The notes under the pieces: model-generated
Told to the model about the DNA's origin: nothing
Database searches by the model: none
What the model saw: only the letters and a program-made list of their open reading frames with translations
Translations under genes and position numbers: made by a program
Source of the DNA: CAZVIJ01 sp964626735
GTDB lineage: Bacteria > Patescibacteriota > Dojkabacteria > JAOAGR01
Length of the DNA stretch: 6,488 nt
Direction of reading: 5' to 3'
Assembly (NCBI GenBank): GCA_964626735.1
Contig: CAZVIJ010000074.1
Location: 1-6,488, forward strand
In this document: positions 5,203-6,488 of the stretch, in pieces
Position numbering within the stretch: position 1 is the stretch's first letter
Layout of the letters: each line of letters starts with the position of its first letter

Positions 5203-6312
5203 ATGGCAGATACCCCGCGATTATTCGAAACCGCAACCGTATTCGACTACGACCAGCAGTATCATGTAGCAGCGCAAGTAAACGATGTCGGAATAGGGCC
5301 AATCCAAATACCTGATGGAGACTATACCCTTGAACTGCATGAGCTGAACGTGGTGACGAATCTCAACTCGATGGCACGCTATTTCGGCGGTACCGATGTT
5401 TGGCAGCGAGCGATGATGAACGCATTTGCTGCATGGCTATACGATACTACACAGGTGAGCGAATCGAAGGCTCCCCAGCTGCATCTCGATTTACCGGGGC
5501 AAATGTTTGCGAAGGCGCTCGAGGATTACATAATCAAGACTGCACAATATATCCCAGGCGTTTCCGAACGGTATGCATCGAGCACCGGAACAACCAATCG
5601 TCTTGCAGGAAGTACAATTTCTTTCGCGTTGATTCCCGCTGATATGGAAGTCAATATGGACGACGTCATCTTTCCGACGGTGCCGGAAATCGCAGCAGCA
5701 ACTATGTATTTCGGGATCACGAAGACTACTGATGTAGCAACCTCATACGATTACTATGCGGCGAATGTCGCGGTAGTTCCCCGATCTCAATTGATCGGCA
5801 TTTCGAGATCAGCAATCGGCCACCCGCGAAGCGTTGTCGACCAGCGCTATCATAGCGTCCAAAAAGTGCTCATAGAGCCGAGCAGAGACGCGGAGAAAAA
5901 TTTCAAGCGCTCGTATTACGAACAGATCTACCTTTACAGCAATCCGAATATCGGACGCAACTTTTTGCTGAGGTCGTGGATCAGCCCTGTCGGTGCAGAT
6001 GCGGTTCGGAGCGCAATTTATTTGCTCAACGACTATCCATCCAGGGAAGAGATGATGGATATCACCGGCACTATCAGATTACCCCGCGAAAGCGGCGTCG
6101 ACGATGTGATTGCCCGCGATTCAATAATCGACCCGAGGTTCGGTTCAAGCGAACGTGATTTGATGTACGAGTTGCTTCGCTATAAACAGCAAGTTTTCTC
6201 GAGTCAGGTTCGCCACATGCTTATCGGAAGCAGTGCGCGGACGGTTCCTGCTTCCCGGCGTGCACGTCTTGCCGAAGGCGTCTCGCGGTTACGCAACGTG
6301 GTAAGGGAGTAG
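5203..6312 (+). CDS. Hypothetical protein, 369 residues
   Basis: This is the largest gene in the window and I do not recognise it. The start ATG 5203 (MADTPRLFETATVFDY) is preferred over an in-frame start at 5176 because TATAAT lies 7 bases upstream of it. There is no signal peptide, no convincing membrane helix and no cysteine in the chain. The N-terminal third is beta-prone (YHVAAQVNDVGIGPIQIPDGDYTLELHEL contains IPDGDYTLELHEL) and then helical (WQRAMMNAFAAWLYD). The middle is rich in Thr, Ala and Tyr. The C-terminal third is basic and helical (SARTVPASRRARLAEGVSRLRNVVRE contains RRARLAEGVSRLR), so the last 25 or so residues could bind nucleic acid or another acidic partner; this is inference only. 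It is divergent from the coiled-coil pair and 52 bases upstream of the GlsB-like gene. Confidence 0.75.
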   Translation: MADTPRLFETATVFDYDQQYHVAAQVNDVGIGPIQIPDGDYTLELHELNVVTNLNSMARYFGGTDVWQRAMMNAFAAWLYDTTQVSESKAPQLHLDLPGQMFAKALEDYIIKTAQYIPGVSERYASSTGTTNRLAGSTISFALIPADMEVNMDDVIFPTVPEIAAATMYFGITKTTDVATSYDYYAANVAVVPRSQLIGISRSAIGHPRSVVDQRYHSVQKVLIEPSRDAEKNFKRSYYEQIYLYSNPNIGRNFLLRSWISPVGADAVRSAIYLLNDYPSREEMMDITGTIRLPRESGVDDVIARDSIIDPRFGSSERDLMYELLRYKQQVFSSQVRHMLIGSSARTVPASRRARLAEGVSRLRNVVRE

Positions 6313-6350
6313 GTGATTATACGTAGCGGACGCGTAAAGTGTAACTAGTA

Positions 6351-6356
6351 CATACT
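6351..6356 (+). promoter_or_regulatory. Possible -10 of the GlsB-like gene
   Basis: CATACT ends 8 bases before ATG 6365; TACTTT at 6353-6358 is an alternative ending 6 bases before it. Both are weaker than the other -10 sites here, but the position and the lack of a ribosome binding site match the leaderless pattern. Confidence 0.3.
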
Positions 6357-6364
6357 TTTTTCTT

Positions 6365-6488
6365 ATGGGATTAGTAATAATGCTCATAATAGGAGGTCTT
6401 GTAGGTTGGATCGCCAGCCTCATTACCCACAGCGACGGTCAAATGGGTATCGTCGAGAATATAGTTATCGGCCTTGTCGGCTCAGTGC
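6365..6488 (+). CDS. GlsB/YeaQ/YmgE family stress-response membrane protein, 5' part
   Basis: The first 41 residues are present and the gene runs off the right edge. The family (Pfam transglycosylase-associated protein) comprises very small inner-membrane proteins of about 80-90 residues with three hydrophobic segments. They are often induced by stress, and the molecular role is not settled. Visible family features are the Gly-rich first segment IIGGLVGWIASLI (about 8-20), the polar loop with GQMG (25-28), and the start of the second segment NIVIGLVGSV (32-41), matching the family pattern of a small loop followed by a Gly-rich hydrophobic stretch. ATG 6365 is the natural start, because the homologous region begins a few residues later. 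It follows the 369-residue gene by 52 bases and probably has its own promoter. Confidence 0.85.
   Translation, partial: MGLVIMLIIGGLVGWIASLITHSDGQMGIVENIVIGLVGSV

Noticed and set aside
1..6488. CRISPR array, insertion sequence, tRNA, rRNA or phage genes
   Set aside because: I looked for regularly spaced repeats, terminal inverted repeats, transposase-like frames and cloverleaf arms by eye and found none that could be supported.

Overview
This is a bacterial chromosomal window of about 6.5 kb with moderate GC. It is densely packed with small genes on both strands, and most of them match no family I can name by eye. Three have recognisable families: a YggT-family membrane protein, a short-chain dehydrogenase/reductase (SDR), and the start of a GlsB/YeaQ/YmgE-family small membrane protein. 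No transposase, integrase, tRNA, rRNA, CRISPR array or phage gene is visible. TGA is used as a stop codon and does not occur inside the genes, so the genetic code looks standard. The small genes, the many unknown proteins and above all the way genes start would fit a reduced-genome lineage such as Patescibacteria/CPR (for example Saccharibacteria). That placement is inference, and leaderless actinobacteria-like or other lineages are not excluded.

The clearest signal in the window is how genes begin. Nearly every gene has a -10 hexamer (TATAAT, TATACT, TAAAAT, TATATA or TACGAT) that ends only 5-12 bases before the start codon. No Shine-Dalgarno sequence is present, and usually no good -35 element. 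A transcript starting about 7 bases after the -10 would begin at, or within a few bases of, the start codon, so mRNAs here appear to be mostly leaderless. This pattern also fixes several start codons, notably ATG 5203 for the large unknown gene, and it points to a 30-residue small gene at 2291-2383.

Layout from left to right: the 3' part of an unknown gene (3-491, +) converges on a YggT gene (511-909, -), which lies downstream of an unknown six-cysteine protein (931-1401, -). A 120-base divergent region separates that gene from a complete SDR oxidoreductase (1522-2262, +). The 151 bases from 2263 to 2413 hold only the proposed small ORF. Next come an unknown 308-residue protein (2414-3340, -), read divergently from an unknown 201-residue protein (3418-4023, +), and a small exported protein with two cysteines (4044-4358, +). 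Two small coiled-coil proteins follow on the minus strand with an ATGA overlap (4367-4648 and 4645-5031 or longer). They diverge from an unknown 369-residue protein (5203-6312, +). The window ends inside the GlsB-like gene (6365 onwards).

The genes do not form one obvious pathway. Only the coiled-coil pair is clearly co-translated; almost every other gene seems to have its own promoter. The stretch 2414-6312 is a block of six unrecognised genes. Nothing in the sequence shows that they act together, but the coiled-coil pair and the exported two-cysteine protein are the best candidates there for something undescribed.
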